From the NCBI GenBank assembly GCA_050261515.1, contig JBLNDJ010000040.1:62001-126000 (forward strand): a stretch of DNA of 64,000 bases. Direction: 5' to 3'. Both the position numbers and the translations under genes were made by a program. Source of the stretch: JBLNDJ01 sp050261515. GTDB taxonomy: Bacteria; Acidobacteriota; Terriglobia; Bryobacterales; Bryobacteraceae. Position 1 is the stretch's first letter; each line of letters starts with the position of its first letter. Under the pieces are notes generated by a model. It ran no database searches. It was given only the letters and a program-made list of their open reading frames with translations, and was not told the DNA's origin. Shown here one piece after another: positions 52,492-61,082 of this stretch.

Positions 52492-54870
52492 ATGCGAGAA
52501 CTTCTTCTTCCCTTACTGTTTGCCGTCACGGCGGTTGCCGGCATCCGGCCTCATCCGCGCCTCGAAGTCGATGCCGCTCTCCTGAAACAGATCCGCGCTC
52601 TGCGCGAAGCCAACGATCCCGTGTGGACGCGCTTTGCGAACTGGACCGCATCGAAGCCCGCGGGGCGCGATAACAACGTCGTGCTCTCGTGCATGCTGGC
52701 GTATCTGGCGACCGGCGAGCGCGAGCAGTTCGACTGCGGATGGAACGTGGTCCGGCAGAAGATTTACAGGAACCCGGAGGATCGCTCGGCCGGGTTGATG
52801 CCGCTCGTCGATCTCTACAAGGGCAACCATCACGAGGCGGCGTTTCAGGGCGGGGTTCTGCTTGGCGTCATCGCGCACTTTTACGATTGGGGTTTCGACC
52901 GGCTCACGCCGGAGCAGCGGACCGACATCATCAACTGGATGTATGCGGCCGCGGCGTTCACGCATCTCGAGAACACCGACGGCCGGCTGTACCTGCGCAA
53001 CGACGGCGCTTCGGTGACGCAGGGCATCGCGGCGGCGGCCTTCGGCGTGCTCGGGGACGATCCGCATGGCGAGAAGATGCTGGCGTGGTTCCGCGAGCGG
53101 TGGGCGGAGACGCTCAAGGGTCTCGACATTATCGGGAAGGGCGGTGCGAGCGGGGAGGGGAATGCGTATGGCACCTCTCCCACCGGAACAGGCTTCATCA
53201 CGGCGGCCAACATCGCGTATTACGCGGCGGGCGAAGACCTGTTCGCCGGTCACCCGTGGTTCCGCCAGCGGCTGCTCTACGACGCGTTCGCGGCGTATCC
53301 GGACACGATCGAGGGGCCGGGGACGCGCGTGGTCGAGCAGGCTTCGGTCGGCGGCGACGGGCGGCGCGCGCTCTCGTGGCATAACCGCGACACGCGGCGG
53401 AACGGGCTCGTGCTCTCGCGGCGCTTTGCGGGGACCGAGGAGGCGGCCACGTGGGCCTGGGTATTCCGCCAGCCCGCGGTCGATCGCGTGTTCGACGACG
53501 GCGAGGCGGTCTATGACGTGCTGTACTACTCGCCGCGTCCGAAGCTGGTGAAGCCGGCGCGGTTGTCCTTCTTCGACCCGAGCATGGGGTTCGTGTATAT
53601 CCGGTCGGATTGGGACTCACCCGATGCGACCTGGATCTCGTTCTGGGCCGGGCCGCACATCGACACGCACCAGCACCTCGACCAGGGCGCGTTCACGATC
53701 TTCAAGCGGCGGGACCTGGCGCCGAAGACGGGCCACTACGACAGCGACGTGTTCTATCCGCATCACATCTCCTACTACCTGCGGACCGTGAGCTCGAATG
53801 GGATTCTGGTCGGCGATCCGAAGGAGATTTTCCGCGGATTTATCGCCGGGATGGGATGCGATGAGAACGGCGTTTCGACCCGGACCATGACGAATTCGAA
53901 ATGGCCCGCGTGCATTCCGAACGACGGCGGGCAGCGCACGATGAGCCCGCTCGGGCTCGCAGCGACCGATGCCGCGACGTTCTTCGCCCACCGCGATATT
54001 TTCGACGTCGCCCGCGTGGCGTCCTTCAGCGACGATGGCAAGGCTGTTTCGGTGGTGGCCGACATTACGAATGCGTATAACAGTCCGCGGTACTCGACTC
54101 CGGGCAATTCGCCCAAGGTGAAGCGCGTGTACAGGAGGCTGGTGTATCTGCGCGGGCTCGACGCCGTGGTGGTCGCGGATACGGTCGAGTCTACGAATCC
54201 GCAGTTCGAGAAGAAGGTGCTGCTGCACGCGCTCGACCGCATCGAGATCGCGGGAGAGGCGGAGAAGGTTGGGGCGGGGGAGTCGGTGTACCGGGGCGTG
54301 GACTCGGCGCGGATTGTCGTGGACGATACGCAGCCCTCGGACAAGGACCAGACCACGTTCGATCTGCGGAAGGGATACGCGGCGCTCGATGTGAAGACGG
54401 TTTTCCCGGCGCGGTTCCACTACAGGAAGGTCGGCGGACGCGAGCCTTCGGCCGAGGTGCACGGAGACCTTTATAATCCGGGCCGCACCGCCCGGCACTA
54501 TCACACGCACATCAAGGATTTCTGGGTAAAGGATTTCAGCGAGGGCGTGATTCCGAATCACAAGTCGCTGAACTGGGCTCCGGAGCGGCCGAACGAGGCT
54601 GCCTTCGAGCCGTACGTGCCGGTGTTCGGGCCGGGGTATGGGCGGTGGCGGCTGGAACTCGAGCCGGACGCTCCGGCGGCGACCGACTACTTCTTGAACG
54701 TGCTCAAGCCGACGCTCGACGCCGCGGGCGCGATGCCTCCGGTGCGAAGGATCGAGACGGGAACCACGTTCGGCGCCGAGATCGTTTCGGGCGGGACGAC
54801 GTACCGCGTCGTCTTCAGCAAGGATACGCTCGCGGCGCCGGAAGTGGCGATTGCCGCTACCGCCCCGTAG
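52492..54870 (+). CDS. Secreted heparinase II/III-like polysaccharide lyase
   Basis: A 792-aa exported protein with a signal peptide (RELLLPLLFAVTAVAGI). It has an N-terminal (alpha/alpha) toroid with TRVVEQASVGGDGRRALSWHNRDTRRNG-like stretches and the C-terminal beta-sandwich of heparinase II/III proteins, with WISFWAGPHIDTHQHLDQGAFTIFKRRDLAPKTG (the conserved His region) and the later Asn/His-rich strand TARHYHTHIKDFW. Such enzymes cleave uronic-acid-containing glycans. Its ATG lies 3 bp after a terminator hairpin, so it depends on readthrough or has weak independent initiation. The 3' end overlaps a minus-strand gene by 14 bp. Confidence 0.85.
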   Translation: MRELLLPLLFAVTAVAGIRPHPRLEVDAALLKQIRALREANDPVWTRFANWTASKPAGRDNNVVLSCMLAYLATGEREQFDCGWNVVRQKIYRNPEDRSAGLMPLVDLYKGNHHEAAFQGGVLLGVIAHFYDWGFDRLTPEQRTDIINWMYAAAAFTHLENTDGRLYLRNDGASVTQGIAAAAFGVLGDDPHGEKMLAWFRERWAETLKGLDIIGKGGASGEGNAYGTSPTGTGFITAANIAYYAAGEDLFAGHPWFRQRLLYDAFAAYPDTIEGPGTRVVEQASVGGDGRRALSWHNRDTRRNGLVLSRRFAGTEEAATWAWVFRQPAVDRVFDDGEAVYDVLYYSPRPKLVKPARLSFFDPSMGFVYIRSDWDSPDATWISFWAGPHIDTHQHLDQGAFTIFKRRDLAPKTGHYDSDVFYPHHISYYLRTVSSNGILVGDPKEIFRGFIAGMGCDENGVSTRTMTNSKWPACIPNDGGQRTMSPLGLAATDAATFFAHRDIFDVARVASFSDDGKAVSVVADITNAYNSPRYSTPGNSPKVKRVYRRLVYLRGLDAVVVADTVESTNPQFEKKVLLHALDRIEIAGEAEKVGAGESVYRGVDSARIVVDDTQPSDKDQTTFDLRKGYAALDVKTVFPARFHYRKVGGREPSAEVHGDLYNPGRTARHYHTHIKDFWVKDFSEGVIPNHKSLNWAPERPNEAAFEPYVPVFGPGYGRWRLELEPDAPAATDYFLNVLKPTLDAAGAMPPVRRIETGTTFGAEIVSGGTTYRVVFSKDTLAAPEVAIAATAP

Positions 54871-55291
54871 CGGCGTTGAAGATGTCGATCACATCCAGGA
54901 TCACCCGCGTGCGCGTGTCGTAGACCACGGCGTATCCATCGATGTAGCCGTGCGCGCAGTAGGGCGGCGGGGGCGGGAGGCGCTGCACGATGACGACGGG
55001 CATGGGACGCATGCGCTTTTCCCAGCCCGGCGGCAGCGTGCCGCGCCGGTAGTATTTCTTGCGGAGGCCGGGCGGCAGGTCGCGCGAGCCGTCGTAGTGC
55101 TCGCGTATATAAATGATGTCCTCGTCGCGGAAGTAGCGCGCGCCGTGCTTGTTGCCGTGCTTCTTTCCGTGGCCTTTTCCTTGACCGTTTCCTTTGCCGT
55201 GCTTGTCGCCGTGCTTGTCGAAGCCCATCGCTAGAAACGGCATGGCAGCCGCCGATAGGCAGAGCGTGAACATTCTGCGCCGGGTCAACAT
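54857..55291 (-). CDS. His/Lys/Gly-rich exported protein, RcnB-like end
   Basis: A 144-aa protein. Signal peptide (RRMFTLCLSAAAMPFLAMG), then a stretch of about 30 residues very rich in His, Lys and Gly (a metal-binding look), then a folded part with DLPPGLRKKYYRRGTLPPGWEKRM, a pattern of RcnB-family proteins (nickel/cobalt homeostasis), ending in a beta-rich tail (YAVVYDTRTRVILDVIDIF). Convergent with the heparinase gene, with which it overlaps by 14 bp, and divergent from the GH-A gene. Metal binding is inference from composition. Confidence 0.75.
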   Translation of the reverse strand: MLTRRRMFTLCLSAAAMPFLAMGFDKHGDKHGKGNGQGKGHGKKHGNKHGARYFRDEDIIYIREHYDGSRDLPPGLRKKYYRRGTLPPGWEKRMRPMPVVIVQRLPPPPPYCAHGYIDGYAVVYDTRTRVILDVIDIFNAATGR

Positions 55292-55345
55292 AGGTAACCG
55301 ATTCAGACTATCAGACTGGGGCCGGCAAGTGATAGGCTATCCTGC

Positions 55346-57445
55346 GTGAGCCATCTCGATCGCAGGGCCTTTCTACAAACCACCACGGGCGCCGCAACGG
55401 CGGCGCTGGTCGCGCGCAACGCCACGGCTGCTCCCGTGCCGGGCCGAGCGCTCTCCACAACGGGCGTCATCGGCGGCCTTAAGAAGGAAGACGGCAAGAC
55501 TCCCATCGACGGCGCGGCGTGGTACACCGCCCAAGCCGAGGGTGACGGCCTCTCCTGGGAATTCCCGGCCGGGACGCTTTCGAAAATCCGCTACGTCGCC
55601 GCCGATATGCTGCTCGACGGCGATTCGCTCGGCACGTTCAACATCACGCTCCAGGAAGGCCCCGGCGGCCGCAAGTTCCGTTTCACGTTCGGCGGCCTGA
55701 CGCAGTGTTCCTTCCGGATGCGCATGCCGCTGGCGCTGACCGACCAGGCGCGCTGGCTGATCGACCGCGAGGGCGCGTTCCTCAAGCCGATGGCGGGGGG
55801 CGACCGCGTGGACCTTGCCAAGGTCGACCGCATGACACTTGTGGTGGCGCACAAGGCGCCGGGGACACTTCGCTGGGCGATGACGGAGTTCCACATCTCC
55901 GAGCGCGACGTGCCGAAGGTTACCGAGCCGGTGCTGCCCAAGGGCAAGCTGGTCGATGAACTCGGGCAGAGCGCGCAGCGCGACTGGCCCGGCAAGACGC
56001 GCGGCATCGAAGCGTTGCAGCGGCGTATCCGCGCGCAGTACGACGCCGCGCCGAAGCAGGCGTGGCCCGAGGCGTTCTCGCGCTGGGGCGGCGCGAAGGC
56101 GAAGAAGCTCGGCGAGGGCACGGGGTTCTTCCGCACGCACAACGACGGGCGCCGGTGGTGGCTGGCCGATCCCGACGGGTACGCGTTCTGGTCCGCGGGC
56201 ATCGATTGTGTGCGCGTGGATTGCGAGGCGCGCGTGGATGGGATCGAATCCGGCCTGACCTGGATTCCAGACGAGACGGGCGAGTTCCGCGAGGCGTACC
56301 GCAAGCCGGAGTGGGGCCCGCGCGGCACGGTGGTGAATTACCTGGCCGCGAACATGATCCGCGCGTTCGGCCGCGAGAGCTGGCACGGCCGCTGGGCCGC
56401 GACGGCGCTGGCCGAGCTGAAGCGGCTGCGCTTCAATACGGTGGGGAACTGGTCCGAGTGGGAGTTCGCGGCCAAAACGCAATTCCCCTACGTGCGTCCA
56501 CTGAGTTTTCGCGGGCGGCGCAGCGGGTTCGTGTACCGCGATTTTCCGGACGTGTTCCACGCGCAGTTCGAGGCCGACTCGGCCGACTTCGGCTCGCAGC
56601 TCGCCTCGACGGCGAAGGACCCCGCGTTCCTCGGCTACTTTCTCATGAACGAGCCGACCTGGGGATTTTCCTCGGAGCTGCCCGCGGTGGGCATGCTGTA
56701 CAACACGGAGTCGTGCGAGACGCGGTCGGAGCTGGCGCGCGCGATGAAGGCGAAGTACGCGAGCGACTCGGCGCTCGCCGCGGCCTGGAAGATGCCGGTG
56801 ACCTTCGAGAAGCTCGGGCGCGGAAAGTTCCAGGGCGTCTTCACTAAGGAAGCCACGGCCGACTTGCAGGAGTTCAGCGTCGTCATGGTCGAGCGCTACT
56901 TCCGGACGATCTCGGCGGCCTGCAAGAAGGTGGACCCGAACCATTTGAATCTCGGGATGCGGTGGGCCGGCGTGCCGCCCGAGTGGGCCGTCAAAGGCAT
57001 GAAGTTCTTCGACGTGTTCAGCCTCAATTGCTATAAGGAGAAGCTGCCGCGCGAGACGTCCGACGAGATTGCGCGGATGCTGAACATGCCGGTGATGGTG
57101 GGCGAGTATCACTTCGGCGCGCTCGACGTGGGGCTTCCGGCGTCGGGCATCGGCCACGTGAAGAACCAGCACGAGCGCGGCAAGGCGTACCGCGTTTACG
57201 TGGAGGATTGCGCGGCGAACCCGAATTGCGTCGGCGCGCACTGGTTCACGCTGTACGACCAGTCGGCGCTCGGCCGCTTCGACGGCGAGAACTACAACAT
57301 CGGTTTCCTGGATATTTGCAACAAGCCGTACCAGGAGATCGGCGACGCGGCGATTGCGGCGCACGAGCGCATTTACGACGTGGCGGCGGGGACCGCGGAG
57401 CCGTTCGCGGACGCGCCCGAGTATCTGCCGCTGGTGTTCCTGTAG
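55346..57445 (+). CDS. Tat-exported clan GH-A glycoside hydrolase (agarase-like)
   Basis: A 699-aa enzyme. Twin-arginine signal SHLDRRAFLQTTTGAATAA, then an N-terminal beta-sandwich carbohydrate-binding-like domain (residues about 50-190) and a (beta/alpha)8 barrel. GFFRTHNDGRRWWLADPDGYAFWSAGIDC opens the barrel. The likely acid/base is the Glu in GYFLMNEPTWGF and the likely nucleophile the Glu in PVMVGEYHFG, as in retaining GH-A enzymes. Sequence style is of the GH50/agarase or beta-galactosidase-like groups, but family assignment is uncertain. The GTG start is the only one before the signal peptide. Confidence 0.85.
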   Translation: MSHLDRRAFLQTTTGAATAALVARNATAAPVPGRALSTTGVIGGLKKEDGKTPIDGAAWYTAQAEGDGLSWEFPAGTLSKIRYVAADMLLDGDSLGTFNITLQEGPGGRKFRFTFGGLTQCSFRMRMPLALTDQARWLIDREGAFLKPMAGGDRVDLAKVDRMTLVVAHKAPGTLRWAMTEFHISERDVPKVTEPVLPKGKLVDELGQSAQRDWPGKTRGIEALQRRIRAQYDAAPKQAWPEAFSRWGGAKAKKLGEGTGFFRTHNDGRRWWLADPDGYAFWSAGIDCVRVDCEARVDGIESGLTWIPDETGEFREAYRKPEWGPRGTVVNYLAANMIRAFGRESWHGRWAATALAELKRLRFNTVGNWSEWEFAAKTQFPYVRPLSFRGRRSGFVYRDFPDVFHAQFEADSADFGSQLASTAKDPAFLGYFLMNEPTWGFSSELPAVGMLYNTESCETRSELARAMKAKYASDSALAAAWKMPVTFEKLGRGKFQGVFTKEATADLQEFSVVMVERYFRTISAACKKVDPNHLNLGMRWAGVPPEWAVKGMKFFDVFSLNCYKEKLPRETSDEIARMLNMPVMVGEYHFGALDVGLPASGIGHVKNQHERGKAYRVYVEDCAANPNCVGAHWFTLYDQSALGRFDGENYNIGFLDICNKPYQEIGDAAIAAHERIYDVAAGTAEPFADAPEYLPLVFL

Positions 57446-57451
57446 CGCAGG

Positions 57452-57537
57452 GCGTGAGCCTCCTGCTACGATACAACCAACAAGCCATGCCGGAGCCCCG
57501 CAGGTCGTGGGCCGGTGGCGGGCCGGGGGGCTCACGC
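57452..57537 (+). promoter_or_regulatory. Long inverted repeat before the radical SAM gene
   Basis: GCGTGAGCCTCC (57452-57463) is complementary to the 12 bases just before the ATG (57526-57537), with one G-U pair. If transcribed, the stem would hide the G-rich stretch ahead of the ATG. An extended -10 (TGCTACGAT, 57464-57472) inside could instead start the transcript downstream of the left arm. Confidence 0.35.
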
Positions 57538-58539
57538 ATGACCAAATGGGATATTCTTCCGGGCTGGGGCCGCATCCTGAGCGGCCGCACGCCTTTGGTT
57601 TCGCTCGAAATCACTAAGGAATGCCCGCTGCGGTGCCCGGGCTGCTATGCCTATCAGCCCGATCATCTCGGCGAAGGTTTTGCGCTGCGCCATTTGTCGG
57701 ACCTGCGCGGGGACGCGCTCGTGGACGGCGTTCTCGCGCTCGTGCGCAAACTGCGGCCGATTCACATCTCGATCGTCGGAGGCGAGCCGCTGGTGCGTTA
57801 CCGCGAGCTCGACCGGATTCTCCCGGAGATCGGGAAGATGGGGATCGAGGTGCAGCTCGTCACGAGTGCCGTGCGGCCGATTCCAGCGGCTTGGGCGGCC
57901 ATGCGCCACGTTCATTTCGTTGTCTCGATCGACGGGCTTCGGCCGGAGCACGACAAGCGGCGCGCGCCCGCCACCTATCCGCGCATCATCCAGCACATCG
58001 CCGGGCACAGGGTCACGGTGCACTGCACAGTGACGCGCCAGATGCTCGCGCGGCCGGATTATCTGGCGGAGTTCTGCCGTGAATGGTCGCCGCGGCCCGA
58101 AGTGTACAAGATCTGGTTCAGCCTGTTCACGCCGCAGGAGGACGAGACCTCCGTGGAGCGGATGACGCCGGAGGAGCGGCTCGAGGCGGTGCGCCGGATC
58201 GCGGCCCTCAGGCCGGAGTTCCCGAAGTTGTATATGCCGGACGCGGTGCTGAACGGCTACGCGCGGCCGCCGCGGTCGCCCGCCGAGTGCATCTTCGCGC
58301 AGATCACGACGTGCGTTTCGGCGGATCTGGAGACGCCGATCACGCCGTGCCAGTTCGGCGGCCGGCCTGCGTGCGCGGAGTGCGGCTGCATCGCCTCGGC
58401 GGGAATGGCGTCCATCGGGAATTACAAAATCGCGGGCCTCGTGCCGGTGTCGAGCATTGTGGCGCTGTCGCGGGGGATCGGATCCAGGGTGACCAGGCCG
58501 CGCACGGTTCCGGTTGTCCGCGAGAAGCGGGTTGCCTAG
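57538..58539 (+). CDS. Radical SAM protein with Cys-rich C-terminus
   Basis: A 333-aa enzyme. The 4Fe-4S-SAM motif is CPLRCPGCYA (Cys29, Cys33, Cys36). GGEPLVRY and a VVSIDGLRPEHDKRR strand complete the partial TIM barrel. The C-terminus has six further cysteines (CIFAQITTC, CQFGGRPACAECGC), which resemble a SPASM/twitch auxiliary cluster. Substrate unknown; members with this style modify peptides, lipids or sugars. The ATG at 57538 (MTKWDILPGW) is preferred over one at 57487. It overlaps the convergent lptD stop by 4 bp. Confidence 0.88.
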   Translation: MTKWDILPGWGRILSGRTPLVSLEITKECPLRCPGCYAYQPDHLGEGFALRHLSDLRGDALVDGVLALVRKLRPIHISIVGGEPLVRYRELDRILPEIGKMGIEVQLVTSAVRPIPAAWAAMRHVHFVVSIDGLRPEHDKRRAPATYPRIIQHIAGHRVTVHCTVTRQMLARPDYLAEFCREWSPRPEVYKIWFSLFTPQEDETSVERMTPEERLEAVRRIAALRPEFPKLYMPDAVLNGYARPPRSPAECIFAQITTCVSADLETPITPCQFGGRPACAECGCIASAGMASIGNYKIAGLVPVSSIVALSRGIGSRVTRPRTVPVVREKRVA

Positions 58540-61019
58540 AACATCCTCTCCTGCTTCTTGAGCGTTCCGAACGAGCCGATGTTCGCCACCCCGAAGGCAA
58601 TGCGGAACTGGTTGTCGTTCCGGATACCGAAACTCAGCCGCTGGTACTGGATGCTGAAGCCGCAACAATCGGTGTTGTAGGTCACCTGCGTGGTCGCGTA
58701 TTGCCAGCGGCCCAGGCGGTAGTCGTAAATGCTCATGAAGCCCGCGTTCCAGCCGCGCCGGTTCTCGTTGCCGAGTCCGATCTGCCCGCGGAACTGGTTT
58801 GCATTGGGCGTCAGGCCCGGCACTGCTTTCATGCTGTTCTGTCCGGCCGAAAGGAAGTACCTGCCGCGGCGCACGTCGGCGGAAAAGCTGCTGGCGACCA
58901 GGTTGTGGCGCAGCGGATCGTAGTCGCTTCGCCATTCGAAACCGAACCCGGAGATCGGGCTGGTCCGCAGGGTTGACACGATCGGCGAATAATTGCGCGG
59001 GCCGTCGAGGAAGGCATAAGGCGTCAGCTCGATGGAGCTGAGCACGACGTTGCGGCAGCCAAGCTCGGGCTTGTCGCACCAGTTGCTGGTGACGGCCCCG
59101 CCGAAGGTCGGGTCGAAGTAGCGCTGCTGGCGCAGGTCCCAGGAGAGGATCTCGTTGACCTGGTCGCCGCGCTTGGCGTACAGCCGGTTGGTGAGCGAAA
59201 CCTCGACCTGATTCGTATTCGAGAACAGCTCGGCGGTGTCGAAGCGGACGATCTGGTCGAAGACGTCCACGCCCGTGACGTACTTGTACGTGACGCCCGG
59301 CTCGATCACGTGCTTGACCTTGTCGCCGAGCCAACTCGGGTCGTCGTAGATACGCGCCAGCGACGGCAGCACGAGCTGCAAATCGAACTCGCGGCCGGTC
59401 CGGGTGATGTTGCGGCCCAGGATGCCGGACAGCTCGAGGCTCTGGCCGTAGTGCGACTCGCGGACGGCGAAGCTCGGCATGATGCCGAAATCCTTCCAGT
59501 GCAGCGCGGTCGTGACGCGCGGGTTCACGTCCATGCGCTCGACGAAGGTCGGGGTCCGGAAGTCGATGTCCTTGCGCCCGAGCAGGCCGCCGGTCATGTC
59601 CCAGGAAACCCAGATCGGGACGTTCTTCCAGATGCGGCGGTCGCGGCTCCGGAACTCGACCTCGGGGAATTTGTGGATCGCGACGAAGTCGTTCGTTTTC
59701 GCGCTCAGGAAGTTCTCGAGGCGCTGGCCGACAAAATCGAGGCTGAGGGTGGACCACTGCCGCGTGATGAAGCCGACCGAGGCGATCTCCGACGACGTTC
59801 CCTCGGTGTAGGTTTCGGTGAAGGTCTGCCGGAAGCCGAACGAGCTTAGATAATTGAGCTCGCCTTTGGCGAAGAACCCGTGGCCGAGGCTCGAGTCGCC
59901 TTCTACCGAGAGAACGTAGCCCGGATTCTGGTTGATGCGCTTGCGTACTGTGGTCGTCTGGCCGCCGGGGCCGATGACGTTAACGCTGCCCCATTCACCG
60001 CGGTCCTGCACTCCATAGATGAAGCCGTTAAAGCTAGAGTGCTCAGTCGGTTTGCCACGAAAGTCCATGTTGTGCGCGAAGCCACGTGTGGTGAAGTACT
60101 GGGCGCGGTAAGCGACGTCGTAGCTGCGGTTGATGGCCCAATAGTAGCCTCCGCCGAACATCATGCCGCGGCGCGAGCTGTTGCCGATGTTGGGGGTGAG
60201 GAAGCCGCTTTGCCGGGGGAGTTTTTCGAGCGACTTGTAATAGTAGGGCGCGTAGAACAACGGGATGCGGCGGAGAAAGAAAATGCTGCGGTGTGAGATG
60301 GCGCGGTCGCCCGGGATGATGTCGAACTTCGGGCCGCGCACGATCCACCACGGCGTGGGCATCTTGCAGTTGGTGATGAAACCGTCGTGCAAGATGTACT
60401 TTTCCTTCAATCTTTCCGCCCACTTGCCCTCAAAATAGAAAGGATTGCTTGATGTGAGGACCCGGGGGCGCGCCTCGATGCGGTTTGGGGCCTGGCCGCG
60501 CACGTTGTAGAACTTTCCGCTCTCGTCTTCGACATTGTAGACGGCGTGGTCGCACCAGAGCTCTTCGCCTCCGGCGAAGTATTGCAGGTAGACGCTGCCG
60601 CGGGCATCGACGTCGCCTGTGTCCTCGTTGTAGTCGATGTCGTCGGCCTTCATAAGGAAGGTGTCGGTCTGGACGATGGAGTTGCCACGCAGCCGGTACC
60701 ACTCCTGATCTTTCATCTGCTTGAGGGCGGAAATGTAAACCTCATTCTCGGCGACTTCGTAGGGAGGTTTGACCTTGAGGGCACGGTGCGATTTCTGGGG
60801 GGCGATCGGGCGGGCAAAGGGGGCCGGAGCGGGGGAGGCGGGCTGGACAGAAACCGCGGGGGGCGGGGGCGCCGGGGCGGTTTGGGCGACGGCTGCGGCG
60901 GCGAGGAGCGGGATGAGGGCCAGCCTCGTGAATTTTTCTTCGAAAATTCCGTGACAAAAACCGGCGATTATGTTACTAACTCCTTGAGAGGACTCGCGCC
61001 GCGACCTGTCTAGAGCCAA
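58536..61019 (-). CDS. lptD: LPS assembly outer-membrane protein LptD
   Basis: An 827-aa protein that inserts LPS into the outer leaflet. The signal-containing N-terminus is followed by an OstA-type beta-jellyroll (residues about 95-250, DTFLMKADDIDYNEDTGDVDARGSVYLQY) and the LptD barrel, including PRQSGFLTPNIGNSSRRGMMFGGGYYWAINRSYD and the C-terminal LRQQRYFDPTFGGAV. The TTG start at 61019 has AGGA 9 bp upstream; the next in-frame ATG is far inside, so a rare start is accepted with some doubt. Two cysteine pairs (NWCDKPELGC, DCCGF) may form disulfides. Convergent with the radical SAM gene. Confidence 0.92.
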   Translation of the reverse strand: MALDRSRRESSQGVSNIIAGFCHGIFEEKFTRLALIPLLAAAAVAQTAPAPPPPAVSVQPASPAPAPFARPIAPQKSHRALKVKPPYEVAENEVYISALKQMKDQEWYRLRGNSIVQTDTFLMKADDIDYNEDTGDVDARGSVYLQYFAGGEELWCDHAVYNVEDESGKFYNVRGQAPNRIEARPRVLTSSNPFYFEGKWAERLKEKYILHDGFITNCKMPTPWWIVRGPKFDIIPGDRAISHRSIFFLRRIPLFYAPYYYKSLEKLPRQSGFLTPNIGNSSRRGMMFGGGYYWAINRSYDVAYRAQYFTTRGFAHNMDFRGKPTEHSSFNGFIYGVQDRGEWGSVNVIGPGGQTTTVRKRINQNPGYVLSVEGDSSLGHGFFAKGELNYLSSFGFRQTFTETYTEGTSSEIASVGFITRQWSTLSLDFVGQRLENFLSAKTNDFVAIHKFPEVEFRSRDRRIWKNVPIWVSWDMTGGLLGRKDIDFRTPTFVERMDVNPRVTTALHWKDFGIMPSFAVRESHYGQSLELSGILGRNITRTGREFDLQLVLPSLARIYDDPSWLGDKVKHVIEPGVTYKYVTGVDVFDQIVRFDTAELFSNTNQVEVSLTNRLYAKRGDQVNEILSWDLRQQRYFDPTFGGAVTSNWCDKPELGCRNVVLSSIELTPYAFLDGPRNYSPIVSTLRTSPISGFGFEWRSDYDPLRHNLVASSFSADVRRGRYFLSAGQNSMKAVPGLTPNANQFRGQIGLGNENRRGWNAGFMSIYDYRLGRWQYATTQVTYNTDCCGFSIQYQRLSFGIRNDNQFRIAFGVANIGSFGTLKKQERMF

Positions 61020-61082
61020 GCGATCATCCTAACACGGACCGCTCGCCTGACTGCCTCACCACGCGGCCGAGACCAGTGTGAC

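Noticed and set aside
55373..59757. Long minus-strand frames over the GH-A and radical SAM genes (720 and 741 codons)
   Set aside because: Shadow frames with Arg/Pro-rich unstructured products; real genes with catalytic motifs occupy the other strand or frame.
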